This document shows positions 13,201 through 28,200 of a stretch of DNA of 64,000 bases, piece by piece. A program made the position numbers and the translations under genes. The stretch is from Colias croceus. Its lineage: Eukaryota; Arthropoda; Insecta; Lepidoptera; Pieridae. The notes beneath the pieces are model-generated. The model was not told the DNA's origin. It saw nothing but the letters and a program-made list of their open reading frames with translations, and ran no database searches. The stretch spans positions 1,364,001 to 1,428,000 of the forward strand of contig NC_059537.1 of the NCBI RefSeq assembly GCF_905220415.1, in the 5' to 3' direction. Position 1 is the first letter of the stretch, and every line of letters begins with the position of its first letter.

Positions 13201-16200
13201 ATACTTTATATCTAACTCAGTAAATACACGAAATTACTTTACGTCGATTTGGCTAACGTTTTTTGACGTTCGGAATCACCTAGAAAGCTCCTAGGCTATA
13301 ACCCGTCGATTTTAATGTAATAGAAGTCAATCCTCACCTGCTGCGTGACCCTGTTGGTCTGCTGCGGCTGCGGCTGCAGCGTCGGCTGCGTCGGCTGCGG
13401 CGGCGGCACGTTCTCCGCCCCGCGCCGCCCCGTCGTGTCGCCGCCGTGCCCGTTCGTGTACGCGCCGCCCACGTTCGACACCCGCATCTGATTGTTGCGG
13501 GTGACTCTGGTCGGCGCTGGAAGGTGGATTAGTTCTGCATGTTGTAATAGTGTTACCTTTGGTTTGTTTAGAAGAGCTTTACGAAATTTAAGATTGATTG
13601 ATGTGATTCCGTAAAGCTTGTAATACATCATGATAGTTCTTAATTATATTATGTAAACAAACATAGTACAAACATGTTGAACAATGTAAATAAAGTTCCC
13701 AATATTACATGTAATAAGATACTAATACAAATTAATAACCATGAAATTTATAACATTCTTATTACGCATTTCGTATATTAACTGTAAAAGTGCCATAATG
13801 TTTTAAAACGCTAATTAGCTGTGGTCATTAACGGCCCAACTAATCTTGAACTCAAAACTAAACAAAAAAAAAATGCAAAAACTTATTTACGGACGACAGC
13901 GCAGGCTAGAAGTAGGTCGATTACTTAACATCATTATAGTAGTTAAAACAATGCAACGTAAAGTGTGCGAGAAGCTCTAACTATAATGAGTGCATAATCA
14001 GCCGACAAAGTCTTACGTGACTTCGGCTTTTCTTCATCCTGTGGCTCTTCAGAAGGCTTGGCCTTCTTCTCAAAGGCTTCTAGAGGAGCGCTGGCCTCGG
14101 CCGAGTCAGCGACACGACGGCGGCAATACAACCACGAACAACACATTTGGCAAAACTTTTCAGTCTCTTAATTCTGGTTTATACCATCTTTGGCTGTTCT
14201 ATTCGAAATTAATTTCTAATCTCAGAGCAATGTATCAATTGAGCATGTGTTCTGGTAGCAGACTGATTCGTAGTGGCAGTTAATGCGTTGGCGCAAGGCA
14301 ATCCTGCGCCTGAGCCGCCATATTAGGAATACTATCCGTCAAGGCAATGAACCATGACGCACAGGCACGGTCGTGGCAAGGCAATATTACATGTCAGATG
14401 TATTACCTAAAAATATGCCGTTCATATCTAAAAGGGCCTTACATGTCAAGAAATTACCATAAATAAATAACATTGCCATAGTGATTAAGAATTCTTGCTA
14501 ATTTTGTCTTCACAAACAAACTTTTTTATTATCACTCTGTATCAGAGGCAACTGGAGCAAATACCTAATCGTCGACAATATGAGTGATTTTTTGTTATGT
14601 TGGTACGATAGACATAGCACAAAAACGACACGCCACTGAAGAAAAACAGCGACTAATCTAAAAACAAACCGAACGGATCAATTTGTAGCAATTGTTTAAT
14701 AGATGGACAAATGACTGAAATTGGATAATAATTGCCGCCCGGCGTGACACGAGCCCGGCTTTTGTGGGGCAATGAAAAATGTAGCGATGACGTCAAAACG
14801 TGGATCGATATTATGATGGGTTGCCTCGGTCTAGTCTGATCCATGTATCGTAGTAACGGGTTCCATTGAACTGGTTAGCTATATCTATCATTCTTGTACA
14901 GGCAACGCGCATAACCAGTTTTTGTTGACATTAATTTATAAGTTTGCACCCATTCATTAATTGATAATAATCGTAGTTTCGTATCGGATATGACGAAATA
15001 TTAAATGTCAGCTTTTTATTTACAGGAAATCGATTGAGCTATTCTCATCGTAATGCGCCTGTTTTATGTTTTGGCACGCTCTGTAGCTTATAAAGCCTGA
15101 TGTATTTTTTAGTGTGATGATTCGTCTCCACTGTGAAAATATTACTGAATAATCTCAAAAATTATAAATATTATAATTACACCAAAACTTATCAAGTTGG
15201 CAAAATAACAATATTTTTAAGGTGATTGCAATTTTTTGTATTGATCTTTATTATTATCCACGAACATACTTTTTATTTTAAATCTACATATTTAATATTT
15301 CCTTTATTTAAAGAAGAATCAAGCAAGATTATAAATTCCAAAAGTAATTATATAAAAACAAATTTTCACAGTGCCTTCGCAACAACCTTGAATGCACGAA
15401 TTAAGCAAATATGTGGCATATTTGCTTGCAATGATATCAAAATGCAAATTTTAAAATAACGCGAGCATCTTAGATAGTAAAGTGTTACAAGTTCATCATA
15501 CGTTTGCCGTCGAAATTCTAAGGTAAAGACAATTACTTTGCGGAAATTGTGAATTTTAAATCCATACTAATATTATAAATGCGAAAGTAACTCTGTCTGT
15601 CTGTCTGTTACTCAATCACGCCTTAACTACTGAACCAATTTGCATGAAATTTGGTATAGAGATATTTTGATACCCGAGATAGGACATAGGTTTTATCCCG
15701 GAAATCCCACGGGAACGGGAACTATGCGGGTTTTTATTTGACTGCGCGGGCGATGCCGCGGGTGGATAGCTAGTGTAAAATAAGCTAGATTTGAAATCTA
15801 AAAAGTTATCAAAACATACGACAGAGCACTACTTATATTTACTTGAATTCACCCTTTTAAATCGCATACGAAAACTTCCAACTTTAAAAACGTTCCCTAT
15901 CCAAGTCAATAAATAAAGTTCAAATTTGCATAACGCGACGTTAGCGTGAAACTACATCAAAGCAATATTTTCAAAGGATCACAAGCTCAGCCATCAATGT
16001 ACCTACGTGCTACGTAGCGAGTTGCGAGGCAACCTATTTACTCGACTGTCTGATGCATTAGAGAGGGCATGTAGCGTAAACTTAGATATCGCACTCCGTG
16101 AACATGGCCGTGCTACAAGCAACACTTGATAAATTGTAGCATGAGCCTACGCAAACGGATTTATTGAAGTCGATAATTTGGCTTCTTAGAATTTTTCAGG

Positions 16201-19200
16201 ATATTTTTTTTTTTTAATTAAGGAATGCAAGTAACTATATGCTACACGAGCGGGTAAAAACAAAATATAATATACATTTGGGATGTGTCACCAAAACCAA
16301 AACTTTATTGAGAATCTGTGTTTAACCATTTTAACTCTATTCTACAATCATGATGATGGACCATGGATCAATAGCAATGAATAAACTGTGCTATCAAATT
16401 AATGTTGATGTATACGAAGAGGCACATTAAGAAATCCAAATAACATTTCTTAATCACTTTGATGCTTCTTGAAGCCATAGTATCCAATATCCATTCACTT
16501 GGGCATTTCTAATCGAGTTGACAACGAAGCAAAGCTCTCCCATCGCTACCGAAAAAACATTTCCAAGCCGCGTAATGTCCATGTAATCGAATCCAAACAG
16601 TAAATGTCCGATATTTTCAATAGATTTCACTCGACCCATCTACGTGACTCCTTCATGCGACCGAGCGATTAACATCTCTAAACGTAGCGTGCCCAATCTT
16701 GTTTATTTATGCTTTTTCTAATATTATAATAAATTTTCCGCATTTGCTGACTGAGCCTAATTCGTCTCAGTATCAATCCCTTTCATAATTACATAATTTA
16801 TTTTCGATATTTAATAATTTACCTTAATCTCAATCTATAACTATTTTAAATACAAATATTATCGTCTATAAAGCGCTTTGGTGTCGTAATATTATACACA
16901 TAACAATTATTACGAACACTTTCGGAAAACCTTTCCAGCAATATTTCTTATCCTGCGGTCATCCACCACTAAACGGATAAACATCTAAGTCTTCAATATG
17001 TTTATTCTAGGACATCTCCTTACTCTAATAAACACCCAGGTCCAGTAGCATAAACAATAAGATAACCGTGTGAATTCGCGGGTCGTTAGCATGCGCCCAC
17101 GCACCCGGCGACAGCCTGAATCACGGAGGAGCGTCGTACTCGCATCTTTACAACGCGATAAATAAGCACCAGTGTTTTGCTGTACCACGTGGGTGGCTTG
17201 ATGTCATTTCGGGACTAAAACGGCGCTAAAGTGATATGCATCACAATATTTGGATTGACGAAATTCGACTGAGCAATTCATACCTCTAGAAAACCAGTCT
17301 TTTATTTTTCCTAATGCACCCAAAACTAGACGTGTTAGGTTCTAATCCATGTATGTATCCTGTTAATTCATAAAACCTGAGAAAAAGAATCTGAGCTTTT
17401 CATAACGATTGCCAAATTGAAAAAGCTTTTCCCATTTTAATACTGACTTCATATTGTCCATATTTACAACTCATTTTGCCGGAACCAACAATTAATCATT
17501 CAAAGCGAGCGAAGTAAACGCGGCGCCGCTCATTACCCAGTAATAACTACTTAATGAACTGACAAATTATACAGCAAGTCATCATATTCAGTCATGAATA
17601 TCATGAATATTATAGTGAAATATATATATTAAAAGAAACCTTAGCCCATTTAAAAAGAAAACACGAGTATATGAACACCATTATGCTCCTAAATAATTTT
17701 GTATTTATTACGTAGCACAAAAATATTTGTTACATTATGGCTCAAGATTCATTCGATCAAAACTACATAAAGTATTCACCAATAAATCCGTTCCATTTTG
17801 GCACACAAAAATCATTTCTATTACAATCACATAGAGACCACTATCGCCGAATCCGATCAGTGCTCACTTAAATTGCAATAACACATTAATCAAAATCCAC
17901 AAAAGACCACCACCACTGAATAGAATGCACTTTACACCCAATTGTATCACTGTAACTTACGTCCTACATTTGCCCGACGCTGAGTGGGGCATTTTTGGTA
18001 CAACGCTGGCATATTTTTACAAATAGCGGTATATTTAATCTAAGGTCAGGTTCGCCGCACTAGGTATTCAGGTGTTCATGGAGGCATCGGTACCAGGCGG
18101 TGGTATGGCACGCGGCCGTCCGCGCACTGCCCGAGAGCGCCCCGGCAGCCTACACTTATAGGCTCACAGGCGCTGACCACCCTCTGGTATTCACGCCATA
18201 ATGGTATTTTAATAAGAACATGCGTGCTCGCCACCACCCTAGGGACTGTTGGGGTTGATACGGCGGGAGTTGCAGAAAGGTCATTGATAACGGAGCCGCT
18301 AGTGCAGTCGCGTTGACGTGATATGCATTTAGCACTTAGGTAATAGCTGAACACACGTGTAACTTCTGTGATGTGTGTCAACTTCATAATGTGAATAAAA
18401 TTTTATTTTGACTTCATTTATTCTGCTTGGCTACAAATTTTAATAATTAATTAACCATCATCTATGTTAATTAAATAAATCTCAAGTCTACAGATGTTTT
18501 ATTAAAACTCAAAGACAACTTTTGCTAGACCTTAAAAATTAAATTAAAAAAGCAAATCTATAGCATAAAGAATGAACAATGAATTCCCAAAGACTTCATT
18601 ACGCTGAAAGAGGGCAACGTACCTCGCTTTAACCTCACGAACTTTATGTGAATTATTAAAGATGTATAAAGTCGATATAATGTTGTCTATTGTGAAAATG
18701 AATCATACTTACCTATATGACACGCAGTTGGTAAAACGTTTTTAATAGATACCTAAGATACTTTTTTGATCTTCCCTTCATTAGCTATAGCTTTTTATCT
18801 TTAATACTGACATGTTCATATAACTTGTGCCCATCATTCCTTCCGACCGATACCATGCATAAATTATTGATAATATTATCTTTCTTTATACCATACAGGA
18901 TATCTATATCTATAAGGAACCGTCCGCGTCGTAAAGCACCTACCACCTCCAAAGTAGGTATGGATACAATAATTCAAGAAAGCTCAAGCCTAGACGGGCG
19001 TTGCCCTCGCGTTGTAAGCTCATCATATTTTTGTAGAAACATTCGCTCGCAATAATAAAATCAATTTTAATTATTCAATTAAAGGATTAATTTATAAATA
19101 CAAAGGAGAAATAAATTGTTAAATCATATACACAATATATACTTATATATTTAACAACGAAATAATTTGTTCATTTTATTTGGATTTTATAACTTTGTAA

Positions 19201-22200
19201 GCTGTCAAAAGGCTTTTATTGAATTTTCTAATAGGCTTCGAAAAAGGTAGAGGCTCTCAACTCGTAGCGTGTTTTATGTATTTGTAATACCATTAATAGA
19301 TGAGAGAGAAAGCTCTTTGAAATAATTTAGACTTGGTAGAATAAAAATTAATTTTGCTCCATTTAAAATAGATTTCAAATAGAAGCTAAAATTTATCCAT
19401 CTTTAAATCTTTTTGGGCAACAGCGCGGTCTTTAAAAACGCGGACATAAGTGGTGTGCAAAAGCTCGTTGCAAAGCGAAGGCCGAATTTTAGTCAGAAAC
19501 ATATTTTTCTTCTTAAAATTATTCCATGACTCAATTCTAAAAAACAGTAGCACATTGCACATTGATACATATTAGGATAAACAATGAACAATAGAAACTT
19601 AAATGGAATTATAGTCACACGTCCATACTAGAAGTTTCATAGTTGTTCATAAGCTCGTAAAATTTTTAGAAGCTGTGGTCATAAACTCTACAAATGTGGT
19701 CTCCAAAACTGAGGATACGACTAGATCGTGTGGAATGATAAGACGAATGGAGCTAGAAACAAGTATAATTATTAAGATTATTTGTCACAGAGTTACTCAT
19801 GAAGACATAAACAAAATTACACTGCAAATCCTAGAGGTCTTTAACCAAATTTAGATATAATGTGACTGGTCAGATATTTTAGAACCTTTTACATAAAAGC
19901 AAGCATTGACGTATACCGCATTGCATTTAATCTCACTTTGATTTACAAATCAAAGTCAATTAAAAAGCTCCATAAAAGCTTTCTATTCAAAGACTTATCA
20001 CACGTAACAAAAACCCGCGGCCTTCACACATACAATGTCAAGATTGCATTATATTAACACCGTTTGACCGTGACCCCGGCAGGATGCGAGACCAACGATC
20101 GCCACAAAATTTAAGGAAGTGCACAATTTATACGAGACTAATTCCTCTTGAATATATTTAAATGATGAATCAGACAATTTAAAAATAGATAGTTTATCGA
20201 AAGCTTTACCAAATAGTACGCTAAAACCTACATTGATTTTATTTATTGATTGAAATATTTAATTTAAATATACTTCAATATTCGTAGTCTTCAACGAAAG
20301 TTGTATGTGTACCGTTAAGGCATCAATTAAAATATAAATCCTCTAGCCACAAAGCTTCATGCCATAAATTGCAGAAGCAGATATTTTATATGAGAGTCAA
20401 ACAGAAGACGCAATAACAGTATAGGTACCTACTAAAACGTTCATCCATTACGGATTCTCTAAACCTACCAAACCAAACATTCCAGAAAAAATTAACAATA
20501 TCTCCGTTAACTAAATTCCCTCCACTAAATGAGTATGCTCAGATCTAAGAGCATTTAATTTACATAGTACCAGCACGATCGCAATGTGGGACACATAATG
20601 AGGGCGAGCGATACAAGACAGTTGCCAAAGTCGACGCTTACGCAATGCTATCAAGCATTTGTAACGCGGCAGTAAAAAGCTATGCGAATTATCCCGAGAC
20701 ACACATATTGTCTTGTAGATATGTTGTATTCATTGTTAGTAACAGGAGATCAATGAATTTTTATTAACCCAGTGAAATAAAATATAGTCTAACATTAACG
20801 TGGTCATGGAAAGGCAATATCAGTGTTCGTAAATTGGTAAATCAATCAGAATAACGATAGTAATAAAACGCGTCAATCAGTTGCATTTAATTGATCGTAC
20901 ATTGGAAACTTTCACAAATTCATTTTTGTACATTGGTAGTTAAATTTTAAGGAATGGACAAATTTCATCTAACCGTTCGCGTTGGAAAGAACTAAGATGG
21001 CAAGGATCACATCTTTCATACCAATGGAGGACGATTACCACTCATTTCCTGTTCTCCTGATACAATGTACAATTTATTGACAAAACATTCAAACCCTATC
21101 ATCACATAGTTTACATTTTCCATTCACACGAAGCATCAAAACGGAATAGTTGCGATAATATCCAGGTGATTATCGTCTACATGTCATGTCACGACACGCA
21201 ACAGAGCGTTGCACTCGTATCTTTATTACCACTTACTTTAAAACCGATTTATATTTAATGAGTGCAATGCATTTATCCCAATGATTGGCAAGAGTCACGT
21301 AAATCGCTACACTTTCAAATATTCGACCCACCTTCATAATTTAATTGAGTAATCGAGCATTGAATTCTTCGTCTTCTCTCCCAAATTTAACTAAAAATGG
21401 TAAACATTGAAGAAAAAAACAATGATAATTGGTGATTATAAACAGTTAAAAATTCTATAGAGGGTATAGAATACGGTTAAAATGAATTGTAAATTAATTC
21501 AAGACCAGGCACAGTTAATTGTACAAATTTATTTCAAACAAGTTCGGACATGTGTACACATCTACAACAAAACACTATCACCAGTTTTTTTTATCAAGCA
21601 AATGACACGGGACCGTTGACCTCCATCACTACAACGTGCGAATTGCAGACTTCCGACAAACGTCTGTCTTCAGTCATCCCTTTCTTATACTGAATATTAG
21701 ATAAGGACGAAGAATGCTTGCGTGTCTGTTACCGGAGAATCGATGGCTTCGTGCCCTAATTTCGGAAATTGCATTTGTATGTTTTATGAACTTTTATGAT
21801 TTACGAGGACTTCGGCACCCTCCACCATAACTTCGAATGAAAAGTTTTTAATTGATTCTACTTAACATTGAAATTTCTAAACTCTCAGCAGACACATTAT
21901 GCAGAGTTTACATTGATGAATATACCCAGGATTCAAAATTAAAATTATTATCAACATGACTGGAAGAACAACAAATATTTGCGGTTCACATTTTGTACCG
22001 TAAGGCATTTCGCATTCAATTAATATTACAGATGACATCACTACCAATGATTCACAACATTTTCATACCTTCCAGAATATCGTTCAATTTTAAAATATCT
22101 ACATCTATTTCATTGTTAGAGCACTTTTCTATCCCAAATTGTAAGATCAAACCAAGAGTAATATCAGACTAAAGACTGGAAATAACAGTTTCAATTGAGA

Positions 22201-25200
22201 TAGTAACAAGATTCAACAATTAGTACAACAATACAAGAGCTTAACAAAAGAAGCACATTACAATCACAAGTAGCAGTCGAACATACAAAGAAAGACGACG
22301 GACACGTCATGAAACTAAAATTAAAGAACTAAAACTGACAACAGTGCCTTATAAGTTTTAAGCATCAGATTGTTATTTCAGATTTCGTTTAGAACCGTTA
22401 CAATTTGACTTTGGTGAAGATCTCTGTCTCTATAGTGCTGATGACTCATAAACGACGATGACGTCTTTATAAATAATTGAAGTAAAATTGTTAATGGGAG
22501 ATTATAAAAAACAGATACCTGTATTTAGCTGCTTAGTTTAACTGTAGTGAGAGTTAAGCTTTAATAGGAGATGATAAAATTCAGCTATTAAAAGTAACGG
22601 TTGATGCTCTAACACGATTGAAATAATTGAGTTAAATTCGATTTTGATCGAAAATCGAATTAAATTATCAACAAAATATAATCCCAGTTTCAAAAAGTAA
22701 TGACAAACTATCGATAAACTAACAGGACAAACATTAAGATACTGTTTATCTTGAGGTGACAAATAATGACTGCGTGTAAAGTTACAAATGCGAAAACGGT
22801 TTATAATGCTACGTGCACTTCAATTAAATAATCGGAGATCTTATAGAAAATAAAACACGATGGCACTTTCACGTTTAAAGAAAATCAAATTAAAAGGGGC
22901 TTACCTTTTGTTGCCACTGGTATAGACTGTCGCGTCATATCCTAAAACAGAAATCAGAGTTATAGAAGTTGTTTATAGAAATTGCGATCTAAATCAAGCA
23001 AAATAATAGGCATATAATAAGCGGGTATATGGACACTATCTATTTACAAATGAGCAGCGCACTTAAATTTTCAACTAGACTGAACGACTAGTAATCTATG
23101 CCACTAAAAGTTGTAAATTACGAAAATCGTAAACCGATAAGCGATGAGGTAGTAAAATTGCTTTCTTTCAATTTTTCCCCACATACAAAAATGTAATTAT
23201 ATATGGCCAACTTTCCATTTGACATGCGGGTGTTTGTAAACACCTCGCCAAGCTTCTACAAATTACAAATAAGGATTTGTAATCGGAGGTACATTAGGAA
23301 AGTATTACTGAACACTATGTCAAAAGTATTAGGAAGATTGAATCAACATACACTTAAATATAGTAAAAGTTTTGTATTGTAGATATTTGATTTTGATGTC
23401 ATTCGACATTCATTATTTTCATAAACAAGATATTTATTTCTATTAACCACTAAATACCAAATAATTAAAGCGGTTTACTATACACTATATACAAGCCATC
23501 ATCCATCTACCTAAAGTCTAATTCCTAAAATTGCACCTTACCAACACCTACACATCTATTTACATTCAAAACTTGAGCATGTTATTATTCATTTACTATG
23601 CACAATAAACACGTTTTATCTGTGTCGTTAATTAAAAGGCCGTAAGTCGAAGGCATTAATTCCATCACTAGTAATGAATCAACATACGCAACTAGGCCAT
23701 CGGGGGAGGCGCGGTTCGCAATTTCCATATACTTACGCTGCATATTTCCTTTATAGGAACACGATATATGGCATTTCAGTTTTTGCAATGTAATGTAATG
23801 AAAGGATCTTTGAATTATGTTATACAAGTTATTTATTTTTAACCGACTTCAAAAAAAGGAGGAGGTTATCAATTCGGCCGGTATGTTTTTTTATGTATGT
23901 ACACCGATTACTCCGAGGTTTCTGAACCGATTTACGTGATCCTTTTTTTGTTCGATGCGGGATGGTGTCGAATTGGTCCCATAAAAATTTTATTCGGATA
24001 GGCCCAGTAGTTTTTATTTTATGAGCATTTTTGTCTGTATTTGTAAATGTTGCAAGTGCAAGTTTGAAGTCGGTTGTTTTTAACGCAGTTATCACTTGTC
24101 TTTAGATCCACTAAGTTCCAGTATGTTTGGCTGGATATAATTGATCAAACACAAATTTTGAACCACTTTTTAACTTTTTAACACTCAAATTTTAACTCCA
24201 AAAGAAAAGTATGATTTAATAAACAATATTTTTAGTGTTAGCATAAAACATTGTAATAAAAGCCTTCCCTTTGTCGAGTATAAAGCGGGCAGATGACAGC
24301 GTTAAAAGCCACTTTACGTTTGAAAGCAACGCTTTGTACAATTTAAGTCAAGGAAAAACTGCACTGAACATTTTATTCGATCTTTTTACTTCGAGTTTAT
24401 TGCTCTCGTTGCTTTTACACCTAATTTGCATAGCTTTGCTATGTTTAATTTAAGAAGCTTCAAACGTGTTAATAAGCTTTTTAGATTTTAATTCTCTCTT
24501 TTAATTAAAGCCTTCTTATATTTGTTTTTTATCAAGTCATCATACAAATTCCTGATTTATATGTAAAGTGATATACAGAACATTCTTTCAAACATACAAC
24601 AGCTAGTACTTTATTGTTATATGATATTCTTAAACAATTCAAAAGTATCTCCCAAAGGAGTCTGCAGTTGAATGCATTCACGTTTGAATTCATCTCTAGA
24701 CATTTCCATGATAGCTCATTTGTAGTTCAGGTCTCAGGATACATCCGCCCATTTTTGCAAGTGACTACTATCAAGCTGATTTTCCGTTTGTAGCTTTATT
24801 TTGATGAGACACCGAATAATTTCGTGTACGAAACTCTCGATTGTGGTAGCTAACAGAGATAACAAGGATAAAATTTTTTGATTTGATGGTTCTCAAATAT
24901 TTATTACGCAATTTGTAGGACAATATGTCTGTTGAATTATATAAACATTAACTAAGTGAAAACAAAAAAATCAGCTTGTTAGTACCTAATCATTTATGAT
25001 GACCTCGTTATCGATACATTTTGGAAAGGGGGACTCTTTGAACAAACCATAGATTTTGTAGGACAAATATTTTTTCGAATAATTTAGGTAATTATCTTGA
25101 GATTGAACAAAAAAAAATTCATTCAGTTAGTAATAAATATTTGAGAACCATCAAATCAAAAATTTTTATCCTTGTTATCTCTGTTAGCTACCACAATCGA

Positions 25201-28200
25201 GACTTTCGTACACGAAATTATTGGGCGTCTCATCAAAATAAAGCTACAAACGGAAAATTAGCTTGATAGTAGTCACTTGCAAAAATGGGCGATGTATCCT
25301 GAACTATTGGGACTTATAACTACGCAAGCAAGCCTTTATTTATTTAAATTACAAACAAAAACATGACGTTTTATCTTATTAACTGACTGTCTACAAATTA
25401 TTTGTAGGACTATCTATCAAGAATTCCAAGCGCCAGGATAATTATAAGACAATTGCTGCCCTTAAATAATGCACAATTAATACCACAGACGGCAATAAAA
25501 TTAACTGCGTTAAAAACAACCGACTTCAAAAACGGAAAAGTAAAAAATAAAAAAGATTTGATATTATAAATTACTACATATTATTTAGATGTGCTATTTA
25601 TTAAATAGGTTTGATGTCGGTGCACGGGCTTAATACTAAGTGCTTAGTGTTTGGCACCGACTTCAAACCTATTTAATAAATAGCACATCTAAATAATATT
25701 ATGTAGTAATTAATAATATCAAATCTTTTTTATTTTTTACTTTTCCGTTTTTGAAGTCGGTTGTTTTTAACGCAGTTAATTTTATTTAATACTTTTTAGT
25801 GTAATTTTCAACACGAATCAAACGAGCCCAAACTCGATAAAGTTGAGTCAATATATTACTGAGTTCCTATGGCCACCTTCCGATTCCATCATCAAATCAG
25901 CTCTATGTCATGATAATGTTTCATCGCTATCCAATTTACATACGTATACAAAATTTCAGCTCAATCGGTTACCGGGAAGTGAATCAAAGTTACTTGCTAC
26001 ATTCCAATTAAGTCATCGAGTACAGACAAAAATGCTCATAAAATAAAAACTACTGGGCCTAGCCGAATAAAATTTTTATGGGACCAATTCGACACCATCC
26101 CGCATCGAACAAAAAAGAATCACGTAAATCGGTTCAGAAACCTCGGAGTAATCGGTGTACATACATAAAAAAAAATAAAATATACCGGCCGAATTGATAA
26201 CCTCCTCCTTTTTTTTGAAGTCGGTTAAAAAAATAAGGAGCCACCGTAATAGCAGTCTAACAGTGAATTATATGCAATTTCTAAATCATTCGCACAATTA
26301 CACTTTTACAATAGAGATAAATTAACGTCTGACTCTGTAAATTTATAACCGATTCTATCCACGTATATCTGATAAAACTAAAATCTTTTGATATTTCGAT
26401 GAGTATAACTTTCAACTACAATAAATGTAAATGATGATCATAGAACACAGCATGAACTGTATTTATAAACAAGACACATTAGGCTTTATTAAAAAATTAG
26501 GACCTAAATTGTACTTGCAAATTAATCAGCATCAGCCGTTGCACACAATCTATTCACTTCAAATCGATAATAGAGCATTGTCAAGGATATAACTACATTA
26601 TTCCGAAATGTCCCATTGAAATAAATTCACAAAGAGTAGGAAGCAAGCCCATTACCTTCATACTGGTATTCCAATAGCACATGAATAGCGGAATGGGCAT
26701 GTGACTCATATGGTCAAAACGTTACCACCCTTATTACCATAGCGTTAAGGGCTACTATACGCAAACCTGTCTCTGAATATGGAAGGTGTATTAACATAGC
26801 TCGTTTCAATTAATCGTTCACCCTGACACGAAATGTATTTAATACTTGGATGGCTCTATTTTTATAACCGATTGTTTTTGTGTGATGAGTCATTGTATTG
26901 AACTCCGGTTAAATTTTGTACAAAAATGTTGATTGTGCGGCTATATTTGGATTGAAATGTGCATAAAAATTATCAGATAATACGGAAAAGTAAAATATAA
27001 ATACAAGGATATTATCTGCTGCGCTTTTGTTGTGATACGCGGTAGCAATAACTGTTATTGCAAAATTTCAAGAAAAAGTTATAACCTATTGTTAGTGAGA
27101 TAAGACCCTTCTCTTAAGAAAATGTAGCAGGTCACAGTCACACAGAAAATTGTTATTAAGAAATTGGTAATATCAAGTTTCTGTGACCACCAAAATTAAC
27201 GTAAAATAAATTGTATAATACAGACTATGTAACAAAACAAGATTGGAACGTGCTTTTATTGCATAAACCAGTATAAACAAATTTGTTTACGCAACAAAAA
27301 CAGCACCAGAACAAGCGTCTGTGCAAATCATAGTAAGCAACGAAATAAAAACAATCAAATAAAGTGAAGTGTCGCTGAAAAAAAAAATAAAACAACGACG
27401 GACGGCGCGTCCGTCGCGTGCGGCGTCCAACGTGCAAATGAGTGCGAAATGCGAATACCGATCGTGAGTTGCGCACGGGCAGCGTGTGGCCGGAGTCCCC
27501 GGCGCCCTCGCCCTCGCCGCCCTCGCGCAGGAAGCCGCCGTCGTCCGACGACGAGCCCGACGGGTCCTTACCAAACAATCACGAACAACAGTGCAACTTA
27601 CTAGAGAATCCATGTGCAAAGCATCCAACTCCATAATCGACGAGCGACTACGCTCTAGTTCTAAGTAAAAGTGAAACTGAAGTGAATATGAGTGTGGAAA
27701 ATCGATCGTCCGGCATCGGATACAAGGTCGCCTGACCATCAATTACTGTCGGACTGCAGACACTACTATATAATTACTAATAAATATACCTCACATTCTG
27801 TTTATTTTCGTTATTCAATTCTGTTATGGAATAAATCAAATCTCAAATTAATGATTATGACACACACGTATTGTTATGATGATCGGCGTGGGCAAGCAGT
27901 GTTGCCTAGGTAACGGTGCTATAGAGTGATTCTGATACTACGTGCTATTTGGAATCACCTGCCAACTGAAGATGAGTGGAAACATTTCATACTCCTTTAT
28001 TCGATTAACTCGACACTATCATTTAGTCTTTATAAAATATGTGTTAATGAGCATGTTTCTATGAACTGCGTTTCTAGTCTTCATGAGCGGAAAGCACGGA
28101 CAAGACTCACGTATGCCGGCGTCGCATCGTTGTAGCAACGTGCTTCGATACCCAAACAATGAGGGTGATCGCGGCTTGGTACAAAACGGCCTCACAAATC

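Noticed and set aside
18058..18387. GC-richer stretch with a 103-codon minus-strand frame
   Set aside because: No recognisable domain and no good splice sites in phase with kinesin-13; possibly an old repeat, but I cannot support a call.
23829..24095. Frame conserved between 23829-24095 and 35541-35765
   Set aside because: Conservation is due to the repeated AACCGACTTC element, not coding selection.
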